DNA from: Streptomyces gilvus
GTDB taxonomy: Bacteria > Actinomycetota > Actinomycetes > Streptomycetales > Streptomycetaceae
Reading direction: 5' to 3'
Assembly (NCBI RefSeq): GCF_022513565.1
Contig: NZ_JAKWBE010000008.1
Location: forward strand, 186,001 to 250,000
DNA: 64,000 nucleotides
Below the pieces are notes generated by a model that worked only from the letters and a program-made list of their open reading frames with translations, was not told the DNA's origin and ran no database searches. Below, piece after piece: positions 47,534-56,264 of this stretch (the first letter of the stretch is position 1; every line of letters begins with the position of its first letter). A program made the translations under genes and the position numbers.

Positions 47534-49477
47534 GTGGTGAAGAAACGTGAGTCGGCGGGCGGTGGGGTCTCCGAGTCGGAGCAACTGCTCTTCGGCGGCC
47601 CGCTGCGGTACGACATGGGCTGGAACCAGCACCGGGACGCGTTCCTGGAGCTGAACTTCCGGGCCATGGTGACGCGGCTGCCGGCCCTGCTCGGCTCCAG
47701 CTTCCGGCTGGCCTGGCAGGCCGACCGCCGGGCGGCGCGGATCGTGCTGGCCGCCGAGGCGGGCCGGGGCGTCACCCAGGCGGTGAGCCTGCTCGCCGTC
47801 AACAGCGTGCTGGGGCGGCTGATCGCCGGCGGGGCGATCGCGGAACGGCTGCGCGGCGCCGTACCCGTGCTGACCGCCATGGCCGCCGTCATGCTCGTCG
47901 GGACGCTGCTGCGGGCCGCGTCGACGTATGCGACCGGGCGGCTGGAGCCCAAGGTGGAGCGGGTGGCCACCGAGCTGTACCTGGAGCGGGCGGCGGCCGT
48001 GGAGCTGGCCGCGATCGAGGACCACGCCTTCCACAAGCTGCTGGACACCGCGCAGTACGGCGCCGGATCCGCACGGCGGATGATCTCGTACGCCACCCGC
48101 GCGATCAACGCGCTGATCTCGCTGATCGCGGCCGCGGGCGTGCTGACCGTGCTGCATCCGGCGCTGCTTCCGCTGCTGGTGACGATGACCCTGCCCAGCG
48201 CGTGGGGTGCGCTGACGAACGCGCGGCGGCGCTACGAGTCCTGGCACACCTGGGTGCAGCACGCGCGGGCCGGACAGCTGATCAGCAGCCTGCTGACCGA
48301 GCCCGCGGCGGCTCCCGAGATCCGCGTGCACGGCGTCGGCCCCTTCCTGCTGCGCCACTTCCGGGCCATGTCGGAGACCGCGGAGACGGAGCAGGCCCGG
48401 CTGGCCCGGCTGGCGGCGCGCACCGGGCTGATAGCGGCGGCCTGGACGGGGCTCGCGACCGTGGCGACGTACGCGACGCTCGTCGGGCTGCTGCTCGGCG
48501 GGGCGATGGCGCTGTCGGTGGCAGGCACCGCGGTGATCGCGATCCGCACCGGGTCGGCGAGCCTGGACAACATGGTGCTGGCGGTCAATTCGCTCCACGA
48601 GGAGGCCCTGTTCGTGGGCGACATGCAAAAGCTGTACGTCGAGGCGGCCGCACGGGCGATCCCGGTCGGCGGCGACCCGCTGCCGGAGGACCCCCGGGAG
48701 ATCCGCTTCGAGAACGTCACCTTCCGCTACCCGGGTGAGTCGGCCCGTCCCGCCCTCGACGACGTCACCCTGACCCTGCCCCTGGGCCGCATCGTGGCGC
48801 TGGTCGGGGAGAACGGCTCCGGCAAGACGACCCTGGTCAAGCTGCTGGCGGGCCTCTACACCCCGGACGCGGGCCGGATCCTGTGGGACGGCGTGGACAC
48901 GGCGACCGCGGACCGGCACCAGCTCGCCGAGCGGATCGCGATGGTGGCCCAGGACTTCAAGCGCTGGCCGTTCACCGCACGGGTGAACGTGGCCATCGGC
49001 CGCTCCTCGGCCCCGCTGACCGAGGAACGCCTGGCGGCCTCGCTCGCCGAGGCCGGCGCCGAGGAGGTGGTGGCCGATCTGCCGCGCGGCCTGGACACCC
49101 TGCTGGCCCGCCAGTTCAGCGGCGGGCACGAGCTGTCCGGCGGTCAGTGGCAGCGGCTCGGGATCGCGCGGGCGGCCTATCGGCGCGGCCGGATCCTGGT
49201 GGTGGACGAGCCGACGGCGGCGCTGGACGCACGGGCCGAGCTGGAGGTCTTCGAGAAGATCCGCGCCCTGGCCTCCGGCGGGCAGACGGTGATCCTCATC
49301 ACCCACCGGCTGGCGTCCGTACGCCACGCGGACCTGGTGCACGTCCTGGACCAGGGCCGGCTCGCCGAGTCCGGCACCCCGGAGGAGCTGCTGGCCGGTG
49401 GGGGCATCTACGCGGAGCTGTACGCGCTCCAGGCGGAGCAGTTCAGCGCGCCGGTGCCCGCCCCGAAGGCGGGCTGA
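47534..49477 (+). CDS. ABC exporter half-transporter (permease-ATPase fusion)
   Basis: The 647-residue protein has a six-helix membrane domain then an ATPase: Walker A LVGENGSGKTTLVK, signature ELSGGQWQRLGIARA, Walker B ILVVDEPTAALD, switch His in LITHRLASV. It is like the LanT/NisT-type or multidrug half-transporters without an N-terminal C39 peptidase. The GTG start at 47534 follows GGGGAGG six bases upstream; a second GTG is one codon on. No precursor-peptide gene was seen next to it. Confidence 0.92.
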   Translation: MVKKRESAGGGVSESEQLLFGGPLRYDMGWNQHRDAFLELNFRAMVTRLPALLGSSFRLAWQADRRAARIVLAAEAGRGVTQAVSLLAVNSVLGRLIAGGAIAERLRGAVPVLTAMAAVMLVGTLLRAASTYATGRLEPKVERVATELYLERAAAVELAAIEDHAFHKLLDTAQYGAGSARRMISYATRAINALISLIAAAGVLTVLHPALLPLLVTMTLPSAWGALTNARRRYESWHTWVQHARAGQLISSLLTEPAAAPEIRVHGVGPFLLRHFRAMSETAETEQARLARLAARTGLIAAAWTGLATVATYATLVGLLLGGAMALSVAGTAVIAIRTGSASLDNMVLAVNSLHEEALFVGDMQKLYVEAAARAIPVGGDPLPEDPREIRFENVTFRYPGESARPALDDVTLTLPLGRIVALVGENGSGKTTLVKLLAGLYTPDAGRILWDGVDTATADRHQLAERIAMVAQDFKRWPFTARVNVAIGRSSAPLTEERLAASLAEAGAEEVVADLPRGLDTLLARQFSGGHELSGGQWQRLGIARAAYRRGRILVVDEPTAALDARAELEVFEKIRALASGGQTVILITHRLASVRHADLVHVLDQGRLAESGTPEELLAGGGIYAELYALQAEQFSAPVPAPKAG

Positions 49478-49483
49478 CGCCGC

Positions 49484-49669
49484 TCAGGCGACCGCGTCGG
49501 CGGCCGTGTCCCCGCGCACGATCACCAGGAACGTGTCCGTCGCGAGGTCCATGACGACCTCGGCGGGCAGTCCTTCCAGTCGTCGCGCGTGCGCGAACTC
49601 CTCCGCCGGCCACGAGCCTCGCGGCCCACCTGCGGGAAAGCGTTCGAGCACTGTTCGCCCGTTCACCAT
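49484..49669 (-). CDS. Small 61-residue protein of unknown function
   Basis: The reading frame MVNGRTVLERFPAGGPRGSW to RGDTAADAVA is preceded by GGAGGTGCGAG, a strong ribosome site at ideal spacing. Codon bias is normal. It shows a short beta/alpha pattern with LEGLPAEVVMDLATDTFLVI. I do not recognise the family. The stop codon faces the ABC exporter gene end to end. Longer frames extend 57 codons upstream without a credible start. Confidence 0.7.
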   Translation of the reverse strand: MVNGRTVLERFPAGGPRGSWPAEEFAHARRLEGLPAEVVMDLATDTFLVIVRGDTAADAVA

Positions 49670-50050
49670 CTCGCACCTCCAGAAAGCGTTGTACTTGTAG
49701 GAGTTAACGCCCTGGCGGTCGAGAAAGCCTCGCTCAGTTGCTGGACTGAGACGTAGTTGACACTTGTTCAACGCGGAGTGTGAGGATCCGGTCACTTTAC
49801 GGCGATATCGTTCACTTTTTGTGTCGGTCCTCGCACTCATCGTGATGACGAAGGGGGATCTCCCGCCGGCCCAGCACGGTCAGATCCATGAACGTCGTGG
49901 GCGGGCCGAGCCCGTCGAGCCCGCGCTCGAAGACGCAGTGGGTCGGCCTTGCCGTCGCCGCCCTCGAAGACGTCCTCCTTGTCCACCTCGACCATGGGCA
50001 GCCGCCGTCGCTCGGCGCTGAGGCCGCCACGCGCGCGCGTGGCGGCCTTC
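49670..50050. other. Intergenic/eroded region
   Basis: These 381 bases contain the promoter of the 61-residue gene and a stretch with scraps of coding-like sequence on the minus strand (VDKEDVFEGGDGKADP in one frame, GLDGLGPPTTFMDLTVLG in the next). The frame change suggests the remains of a gene. No intact CDS is visible. Confidence 0.4.
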
Positions 50051-50722
50051 TCAGGAGTTCTTCCGCGCGTACGTCACCGGGAGCGCGACCAGGCCGCGGG
50101 CGCGCAGCGAGCGGCGCCACCGGAGGTCGCCGTCCGCGAGGGCGAGCACCGGGAACCGTTCCAGCAGGGCGGTCACCGCGATCTCGGTCTCGGCGCGGGC
50201 CAGGGGTGCGCCCAGGCAGTAGTGGATGCCGTGGCCGAGGGCGAGGTGGCCGGAGGTGTCGCGGGCGAGGTCGAGCCGGTCGGGGTCGGGGAAGCGGGCG
50301 GGGTCGCGGTTGGCGGAGGCGAGGGAGACCCAGACGGTCTCGCCGGCGGGGACGGTGACGCCGGCGATGGTGACGTCCTCGACCGGGAAACGCCGGATGG
50401 CCAGCGATCCGGGGGTCTCGAACCGGGCGAACTCCTCGACGGCCAGGGCGACTTGATCGGGGTTGTGGCGCAGGGCTGCGAGTTGGTCAGGGTGCTGCAG
50501 CAGTGCGAGCACGGCGTTGCCGATGAGCTGGACCGTGTTCTCGTAACCCGCGAAGAGGATGAGGAAGGCGAGCGACATCAACTCGTCCTCGCTGAGCCGG
50601 TCGCCCTCCTCGCGCACGGCGATCAGGTCCGACAGCAGGTCGTCGGCGGGCTCGGCGCGCTTGTCGGCGAGGAGCCGGGTGAAGAAGCCGAGCATCGCCA
50701 CCACCGCCTCCCTGGCGGCACC
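50051..50722 (-). pseudogene. C-terminal half of a cytochrome P450
   Basis: About 223 codons match the C-terminal half of a bacterial P450: helix I AFLILFAGYENT, ExxR region EEFARFETP, heme loop ALGHGIHYCLGAPLARAE with the Cys ligand, and a normal end LPVTYARKNS. The N-terminal half (about 170 residues, helices A to H) is absent; upstream open frame has no P450 similarity and no start. AREAVVAMLGFFTRLLADKR marks the break. It cannot bind substrate normally, so I call it a truncated pseudogene. Confidence 0.8.
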
Positions 50723-51112
50723 GGGCTGTGGTGCGGGCCGCGACCACGCAGATCCTGCTCGGCCCTCCCGGCTGATCGACCACATGCTGCTCAGCCACCG
50801 TCCGGTCCACCGCGTGACGGCGGCCGGCACGGGCATGCCCGGCGAGGACACCCCGCGCCTGCCGTCGGTGGGCCCGGACCCGGCTCAGCGGCGCGGCCAA
50901 CCGGGTTCGGACCACGTACCGGTGTGGGTGCGAGTGGAAGACGGGCGACGGTCCCCGATCGGGCCGCCGTCCGGTCAGGACTCCGTCCAGGGGCCGGCCG
51001 CCGGGCCGAGCGGACCTGGTGACCTCCGCTGCGGTTCCGCGGCGGGGCACCCACCCGTCACGAGGACGCCGCGGACGGCCGACGGCACACCGCGGCGCTT
51101 CCGGCGGATCGC
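50723..51112. other. Region upstream of the P450 remnant, no gene seen
   Basis: The 390 bases show no intact CDS. Residues like TRWTGRWLSSM in one minus-strand frame may be a scrap of the missing P450 N-terminal part. The remainder is not recognisable. Confidence 0.4.
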
Positions 51113-52087
51113 TCAGCGAGCGTGGTGCTGGTCCAGATGGGCCAACAGCAGGTTCGGGTCCTTCATGGTGAAGTACGCGGCGCTGGGCACGTAGACGAGC
51201 CGGTCGCGCACGGCCACGGAGGTCGGGTTGGACAGTCCCTCCCGCTGCGTCAGCACGATGGTGTGGCCGCCGTCGGGCCGGACCAGGGCGACCTCGCTGT
51301 CGGTGTTGAGCGCGGCGAGGACGGTGTCCCCGCGCCGTCCGACGAAGCCGAAGTCGTCGATGCCGTCGAGTCCGGTCGCCCGTGTCTCGATCCGGCCCGC
51401 CGAGCCGTCCGGGCGGACGGGGATGCGCAGCAGCGTCCCGCGGTCGGTGTTGGACACCCATACGCCGTCGTTGTGGACCTTGATGCCGTTGACGCCGAAG
51501 CCGCTTGCGCCCGGCACCGGGTCGAGCGCCGTCCCGCGCGCCCACGCGACCGGCCTGCCGCCCCCCTGCGGCACGCGCCAGACCGTTCCGAGCACCGAGT
51601 CGGCCGCGTACAGCACACCGCGACGCTCGTCGAGCGCGAGACCGTTGGGCAGCCCGTCCTCGGGCAGCCTCGCGATCTGCACGGGCCGGCGGCCGTCGGG
51701 GGCGATGCGCCAGATGCCCGTCTTGTTGGTGCCCGTCGCGTAGTTGACGTACAGCGTGCCGTCGTGGGCGCGGGCGATGCCGAGGACGATGGCCGCCTGG
51801 ATGATGGGCGTGTTCGGGTGGGCCTCGGCGGGCAGCGTGGCGAGGATCCGGGTGTCGCCGCTCCGGGTGACGTTGGCGACCTGCCGGGCGAAGGCGAAGG
51901 TCAGGTCGGCCGACCCGTCGGGTTCCAGGGCGATGTTCTCGGGGGTCTGTCCGGCGGCGAGGTCGAAGTGGGCGACGATCCGCGGGTGGGACAGGGTCGG
52001 TCCGGTACCGGGCACGGGCGCCGCGGCGAGCGCGCCGAGGGCGAGGGCGGCCGCGGCGACACCGGCCAGATGCGGGAATCGGGGCAT
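51113..52087 (-). CDS. Secreted SMP-30/gluconolactonase-like beta-propeller protein
   Basis: The 324-residue protein starts with a Sec signal peptide (MPRFPHLAGVAAAALALGAL, AAAPVPG cleavage area). The rest is a six-bladed propeller with repeated strand units: PENIALEPDGSADLTF, ARAHDGTLYVNYATGTNKTG, PNGLALDERRGVLYAADSVL, VNGIKVHNDGVWVSNTDRG. SMP-30 members are calcium-dependent lactonases; the catalytic residues cannot be confirmed by eye. The ATG at 52087 has GGAGAG six bases upstream. Confidence 0.85.
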   Translation of the reverse strand: MPRFPHLAGVAAAALALGALAAAPVPGTGPTLSHPRIVAHFDLAAGQTPENIALEPDGSADLTFAFARQVANVTRSGDTRILATLPAEAHPNTPIIQAAIVLGIARAHDGTLYVNYATGTNKTGIWRIAPDGRRPVQIARLPEDGLPNGLALDERRGVLYAADSVLGTVWRVPQGGGRPVAWARGTALDPVPGASGFGVNGIKVHNDGVWVSNTDRGTLLRIPVRPDGSAGRIETRATGLDGIDDFGFVGRRGDTVLAALNTDSEVALVRPDGGHTIVLTQREGLSNPTSVAVRDRLVYVPSAAYFTMKDPNLLLAHLDQHHAR

Positions 52088-52275
52088 GGGTCTCTCCTGG
52101 TACGAGGCACGGCGCACCGGATGCGGCGCCAGACGCAGCGTGCGCGTCGCCGCGCGGCGACGGTGGCTGCCCCGGCCGGGAAATCGCCCGACCGGCCGAC
52201 GTCCTGTGGGCCGCTTGCCCCAGCGGCCCGGTCCGCCGCAGTCCGCCGCACCGTCCGGAACCGCCGTGTCCGGCG

Positions 52276-54153
52276 CTATCCGGCCAAGGGCAGTCCGGAC
52301 AGCCGTACTCCACTCCGCTGCTGCCCCAACTCATCCAGCAGAGCTGTCAGTTGGCGCGCATCCCGGGGCATGAGCCGACCGGAGTCGTCGAGGTGGACGG
52401 CGCAGGCGGTGGTGGCGTCCACGAGCCGTTCGAGGGCGGCGACGACAGCGTCCGCGCCCTCCGAGTGCCGGGCGAGCGGCGGGAGTTCGGCGGCGGCCAG
52501 GGCGATGGCGGTACGGGCCTCGGCGAGCCGCCGGTAGGCCTCCCGGCGCAGGGCCCACCGGACGGTACGGTCGTCGGACCTGCCCCCGCCGCGCCCGCTC
52601 GGTGGGGCCTCGCTCAGCACATGCCCGAGGTAGGCCTGCGCTGCCGCACCCGCCGCCGCGAGCCGGGACCGCACTCCCCCGCCCCGCTGCCCCGGCATCG
52701 GCAGATGACCCACGACCAGCACGATCGCGCAGGCCAGCAGCGTCTCCCCGATCCGGCTGAGGGAGGCCTGCGGCTCCCCGCCGACCATGACGAGGGCGAG
52801 GACGAGGACGGTCACGACGGCGGTCTGCGCGGCGAAGTGCCGGGTGGAGACGGGGATCAGCGCGCCGCTCACCGCCACCAGCAGGATCAGCCCCTCCGGC
52901 TGGGGCAGCACGGCGGCGAACCCGGCGAAGACCAGCGCGCCGAGCACGGTCCCGGCGGCCCGGCACAGCACCCGGGAGACCAGCGGCCCGAGGTCCGGCT
53001 TGACCAGGAACACGGCGGTGGCCGGGAGCCAGTACCAGTGGGAGTGCTGCCCGTACCAGCGGGCGTGATGCAGATACTGCGCCACGGCGGCGCTGGCCCC
53101 GAAGCAGAGGGCGACCCGCAGCCCGTACTCCCGCCCACCGGCCCCGAGGACGAGCCGCAGCACACTCGCAGCGGTCCGCCTGCGGGTGTGCAGATCACCG
53201 GCGCTCCCCCGGTCGAAGGCGTCGGCGGCGTGCAGCAGGGCGTCGTCGAGCGCGCGCAGCGCGGGGGCGGAGCGGTGCGGCGCGGGCAGCGGCCCGGTGG
53301 GCGTGTTCTCCCGTACGGCGGCGGCGAGCCGCCGTGGCCCCTCGGACGTCCGCCCGCCGACCGCCTCCCCGGCCCACGCGAGCGCGGTCGCCGCCTCGGC
53401 GAGCGGCAGCGCGGTGGCGTACTGCGCGTGCAGTCGCCGTTCGGCCGCGGAGGAGGCGTACCTCCGCAACCGGGGCCCGGAGAGGGCGTCCTGGGCGTGG
53501 TCGAGGGCGGCGGTGAGGGCTTCTCGCCGTCCGACGGCCTCCTCGCCCCCGACAGCGTCGAGCAGGTCGGCGACGGCGTCGTACACGGCGGCGACGGCGT
53601 CCCGCTCCCCGTCGAACCGGAAGTCACCGGCGGTGGCGCCGGGCGTGGGCAGCGCCAGCCGCAGCGCGAGCAGCCAGCAGGCGCCGCCCAGGTAGGCGAG
53701 GGCCCGCAGCCATCCGGGCGTGGGCCCCGGCATTCCGGCCCCGACGGCGGTGGCGACGAGCAGCTGGGTACCGGCACCGGAGGCGACGGGCCCGACGGCA
53801 CTGATGCCTCCGGCGACGAGCCCGACGCAGGTGAGAAGCAGGGTCAGGGCGAGGGCACCGAGGTGCTGCCCGCCGTACGTCCCGACGAGCAGCCCGCCGC
53901 CGCCCGCCAGCGCGGGCGCACCGATCCTCATGACGGACACCCGCCGACTGCCCGGACGGTCGTTGATGCCGGCGAGCATCGCGGCGATCGCGGCGATGAC
54001 ACCGAGCGGGGTGCGGTCGGCGAGCACGGCGAAAAGCAGCAGCGGCCCCGCGGACAGCGCACCCCGGGCCACCGCACTCCACGGCACAGGTCCGCCCTGA
54101 GCGCGAAAGGCATGTGCGAGCCATGGGGGCAGAGCGAGGAACGTACGGGACAC
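52276..54153 (-). CDS. FUSC-family transporter
   Basis: The 625-residue protein has two blocks of about five to six transmembrane helices separated by a hydrophilic central region rich in Ala/Arg, as in the aromatic-acid efflux (FUSC/AaeB) family. The second block includes CRAAGTVLGALVFAGFAAVL and GLRVALCFGASAAVAQYL. The family exports aromatic acids such as p-hydroxybenzoate, but the substrate is unknown here. The ATG at 54153 opens MSRTFLALPPWLAH. Confidence 0.82.
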   Translation of the reverse strand: MSRTFLALPPWLAHAFRAQGGPVPWSAVARGALSAGPLLLFAVLADRTPLGVIAAIAAMLAGINDRPGSRRVSVMRIGAPALAGGGGLLVGTYGGQHLGALALTLLLTCVGLVAGGISAVGPVASGAGTQLLVATAVGAGMPGPTPGWLRALAYLGGACWLLALRLALPTPGATAGDFRFDGERDAVAAVYDAVADLLDAVGGEEAVGRREALTAALDHAQDALSGPRLRRYASSAAERRLHAQYATALPLAEAATALAWAGEAVGGRTSEGPRRLAAAVRENTPTGPLPAPHRSAPALRALDDALLHAADAFDRGSAGDLHTRRRTAASVLRLVLGAGGREYGLRVALCFGASAAVAQYLHHARWYGQHSHWYWLPATAVFLVKPDLGPLVSRVLCRAAGTVLGALVFAGFAAVLPQPEGLILLVAVSGALIPVSTRHFAAQTAVVTVLVLALVMVGGEPQASLSRIGETLLACAIVLVVGHLPMPGQRGGGVRSRLAAAGAAAQAYLGHVLSEAPPSGRGGGRSDDRTVRWALRREAYRRLAEARTAIALAAAELPPLARHSEGADAVVAALERLVDATTACAVHLDDSGRLMPRDARQLTALLDELGQQRSGVRLSGLPLAG

Positions 54154-54317
54154 GGGGCTCCTGTCCGGACGAGGGCGGGGTACGCCTTCGGGCGACGGTG
54201 GCCGGGGCGGGCGGGGTCGTCCACGGTAGATCGCGCAGGTGCGGGGTCTGAGCCGCTTGTATTACCGGGATGTGACGATGCCGGGAAAGACCGTGTTCTT
54301 TATGAACGCAACCGAAG

Positions 54318-54731
54318 TCAGCCGTGCGCCCGGGCTGTGAGATACGGGTCCTGGCGCAGGACTTCACGACTGCCGAGGAGCGTGCCGACGGCCAGTCCGA
54401 AGGCGGGCAGGAGCAGCGCCGCGGCAACCCACGCCGGTCCGGGCAAGGCGTCGGTGACGGCGATGGGCAAGCCCAGTGTGTCGCTGAGCGGGCCGGTCAG
54501 CACGAGGGAGAGCCCCGTGCCGACGGCGACGCCGACCAGGCCCGCCGCTCCCCCGGAGAGCACGGCTTCACCGAGCAGGATTCCGCGCACCTCGGGCCGC
54601 CCGGAGCCGAGGATCCGCAGGACGGCGAACTGACCGATCCGCGCCCGCACACTGTCCGCGGCCCGCACTGCACCCAGCAGCACGGCGGCCACCGTGGAGT
54701 CGAGGAAGGCGGAGTCGGTGAGGGCGGGCAT
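54318..54731 (-). pseudogene. C-terminal remnant of an FtsX-like ABC permease
   Basis: About 137 codons match the last part of the MacB/FtsX permease family: three transmembrane segments, with IGQFAVLRILGSGRPEVRGI as the conserved cytoplasmic loop and ALLLPAFGLAVGTLLGSRE near the end. Normal members are about 400 to 800 residues with a large extracellular domain and no ATPase gene is nearby. The frame opens at MPALTDS without a ribosome site. I read it as a truncated gene. Confidence 0.75.
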
Positions 54732-54773
54732 GACAGCCAGCCTGGCGACTGGGAATGGGGGTGTCGAACAGTT

Positions 54774-54815
54774 ATCCCGTCACGTCATCCCGTCATCCCG
54801 TCACGTCATCGCGTC
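54774..54815. repeat. 21-bp tandem repeat, two copies
   Basis: Two head-to-tail copies of a 21-base unit (ATCCCGTCACGTCATCCCGT plus a C; the second differs by one base), 30 bases before a damage-type promoter. The GTCAC/CGTCAT words look like short binding half-sites. Confidence 0.8.
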
Positions 54816-54844
54816 TCCCCGTTCGGTTGTGGAGAGCCGGGGCG

Positions 54845-54867
54845 TTGTCAGTGGGGCGCTGTATCAA
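54845..54867 (+). promoter_or_regulatory. RecA-NDp/PafBC-like promoter
   Basis: TTGTCAGTGGG, six bases GCGCTG and TATCAA. The upstream box matches TGTCRGTG exactly; the -10 is off (TATCAA instead of TAGNNT). The start codon lies about 38 bases downstream. Confidence 0.55.
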
Positions 54868-54905
54868 TGGAGTCATCACTCAGCGTTACGACGGGGGAGG
54901 TCGTG

Positions 54906-55766
54906 ATGACTTCGTGCGACGAGGATCATGCGGGGCGGGGAGAGGCGTATGTGTCGTCGGCTCGGCTGCGGGCGCGTGGCTGGACCGGCGGGATGGTGCG
55001 GCGCCTTCTCGGTGAGCCCGATGCGGTCCGCGCCCACCCTTGCTCCCGTACGGCCCCGCCCATCCGCCTCTACGCCGTCGAGCGGGTCGAGTCCGTCGAG
55101 CGCGGTGAGGCGTTCAGGGCCGCTTCGGCGGCGGAAGTTCGGCGACCGGACGCGGCGAGAGCCGTCATACGGCGCATCCGGCGGAAGGTGCTGGCGCGGA
55201 TCGCGACGGGGCCGACCGGGGAGGGCAACGAAAACCAGATGCGGAGCCCGGCCGGGGACCGGACCATCGGTGAGTCGTCCAACCTCGCCGCAGCGCCTTC
55301 CGTGTCGTCCTCCTCTCCGTCCCCCACATCGCCCCCAGGAGTCACCCCCGTGATCCGTCGTGTCACCGTTCCCGGGCTCTTTCCGCCGCCCCGTTACTCC
55401 CACGCCTCCGTCGTCGAGGCAGGCACGCGGCTCGCGTTTCTCGCCGGGGCCGTGCCGCTCGACGCGGAGGGGGCCTTGGTGGGTGAGGGGGACCCCGTGC
55501 GGCAGGCCGAGCAGGTGCTGGTGAATCTGGAAGAGCAACTGCGGGCGGTCGGCTCCGACTTGGCGCATGTCGTGGCGACGGACGTGTACGTCGTCGCCGC
55601 CGAACCAGCCGTACTGTCCGCCGTATGGGACGTCGTCGAGGCGTCCGGGCTCAGTACGGGGCCGCACTCGTCGACCCTCATCGGCGTGGCCTGCCTCGGG
55701 TACACCGGGCAACTCGTGGAGATCACCGCGACCGCCGTAGTACCGGACGGGGACGGCCGCCCGTGA
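54906..55766 (+). CDS. Small Arg-rich helical protein, in frame with RidA
   Basis: Starting at an ATG with GGGGGAGG eight bases upstream (a GTG at 54903 is the alternative), the frame encodes ARLRARGWTGGMVRRLLGEP and VESVERGEAFRAASAAEV, then a Ser/Pro-rich stretch. The pattern W-x3-M-V-R-x-L-L-G-x-P is widespread in small Streptomyces proteins and suggests an HTH-like DNA-binding module. The frame has no stop and reads on into RidA, giving 287 codons if fused. Most likely two proteins, with RidA made from an internal start. The promoter is damage-type. Function unknown. Confidence 0.55.
   Translation: MTSCDEDHAGRGEAYVSSARLRARGWTGGMVRRLLGEPDAVRAHPCSRTAPPIRLYAVERVESVERGEAFRAASAAEVRRPDAARAVIRRIRRKVLARIATGPTGEGNENQMRSPAGDRTIGESSNLAAAPSVSSSSPSPTSPPGVTPVIRRVTVPGLFPPPRYSHASVVEAGTRLAFLAGAVPLDAEGALVGEGDPVRQAEQVLVNLEEQLRAVGSDLAHVVATDVYVVAAEPAVLSAVWDVVEASGLSTGPHSSTLIGVACLGYTGQLVEITATAVVPDGDGRP
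55350..55766 (+). CDS. ridA: RidA-family (YjgF/YER057c) enamine/imine deaminase
   Basis: The 138-residue domain has the RidA pattern: VTVPGLFPPPRYSHASVVE, RQAEQVLVNLEEQLRAVGSD, AHVVATDVYVV and VEITATAVVPDGDG. RidA proteins hydrolyse reactive enamines and imines made by PLP enzymes. AGGAG lies eight bases before the GTG at 55350, so an independent start is plausible. The GNAT gene overlaps its stop as GTGA. Confidence 0.8.
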   Translation: MIRRVTVPGLFPPPRYSHASVVEAGTRLAFLAGAVPLDAEGALVGEGDPVRQAEQVLVNLEEQLRAVGSDLAHVVATDVYVVAAEPAVLSAVWDVVEASGLSTGPHSSTLIGVACLGYTGQLVEITATAVVPDGDGRP

Positions 55767-56248
55767 CCCGCGCCGAAGCACCCTTCCCCCTCGACGCGGA
55801 CGTCGTCCTGCGGCGTGCCGCCGCCCCGGACGCCCGTGCCGCGGCCGACGTCTGGCTGTCCTCCTTCGCCGCCGCGCTGCCGACGGTCGTCAGCCCGCGG
55901 TCCGCCGACGAGGTGCGCGGCTACTTCCGGGACGTCGTGGTGCCCTTCCGGGAGACCTGGGTCGCGGACGCCGGGGGCGGGCACGGGATCGTCGGGGTCA
56001 TGGTGCTCGCCGACGACGAGCTGTCCCAGCTCCACCTGGCCCCCGACTGGCGTGGCCGCGGCCTCGGGGACCGGTTCGTGGGGCTGGCCAAGGAGCGCCG
56101 ACCGCAGGGGCTGGCCCTGTGGACCTTCCAGGTCAACGAACCCGCCCACCGGTTCTACGAACGGCACGGCTTCGTCGCCGTCGCCTACACGGACGGCAGC
56201 GGCAACGAGGAGCGGGAGCCGGATGTCCGGTACCTATGGCGCCCCTGA
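55763..56248 (+). CDS. GNAT-family N-acetyltransferase
   Basis: The 161-residue protein has the GNAT acetyl-CoA-binding motif A (LHLAPDWRGRGLGDRFVGLA near residue 90) and motif B (LALWTFQVNEPAHRFYERHG). Substrate unknown. The GTG start overlaps the RidA stop codon. Confidence 0.9.
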   Translation: MTRAEAPFPLDADVVLRRAAAPDARAAADVWLSSFAAALPTVVSPRSADEVRGYFRDVVVPFRETWVADAGGGHGIVGVMVLADDELSQLHLAPDWRGRGLGDRFVGLAKERRPQGLALWTFQVNEPAHRFYERHGFVAVAYTDGSGNEEREPDVRYLWRP

Positions 56249-56264
56249 CCACAGGGCCCCGCGG

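Noticed and set aside
49484..49669. RiPP precursor for the ABC exporter at 47534.
   Set aside because: No leader peptide, no core rich in Cys/Ser/Thr, no modifying enzyme; convergent orientation.
51290..51320. Other TGTCGGTG words inside genes (48514, 51297, 62609).
   Set aside because: They lie inside coding regions and lack a TAGNNT at the right distance.
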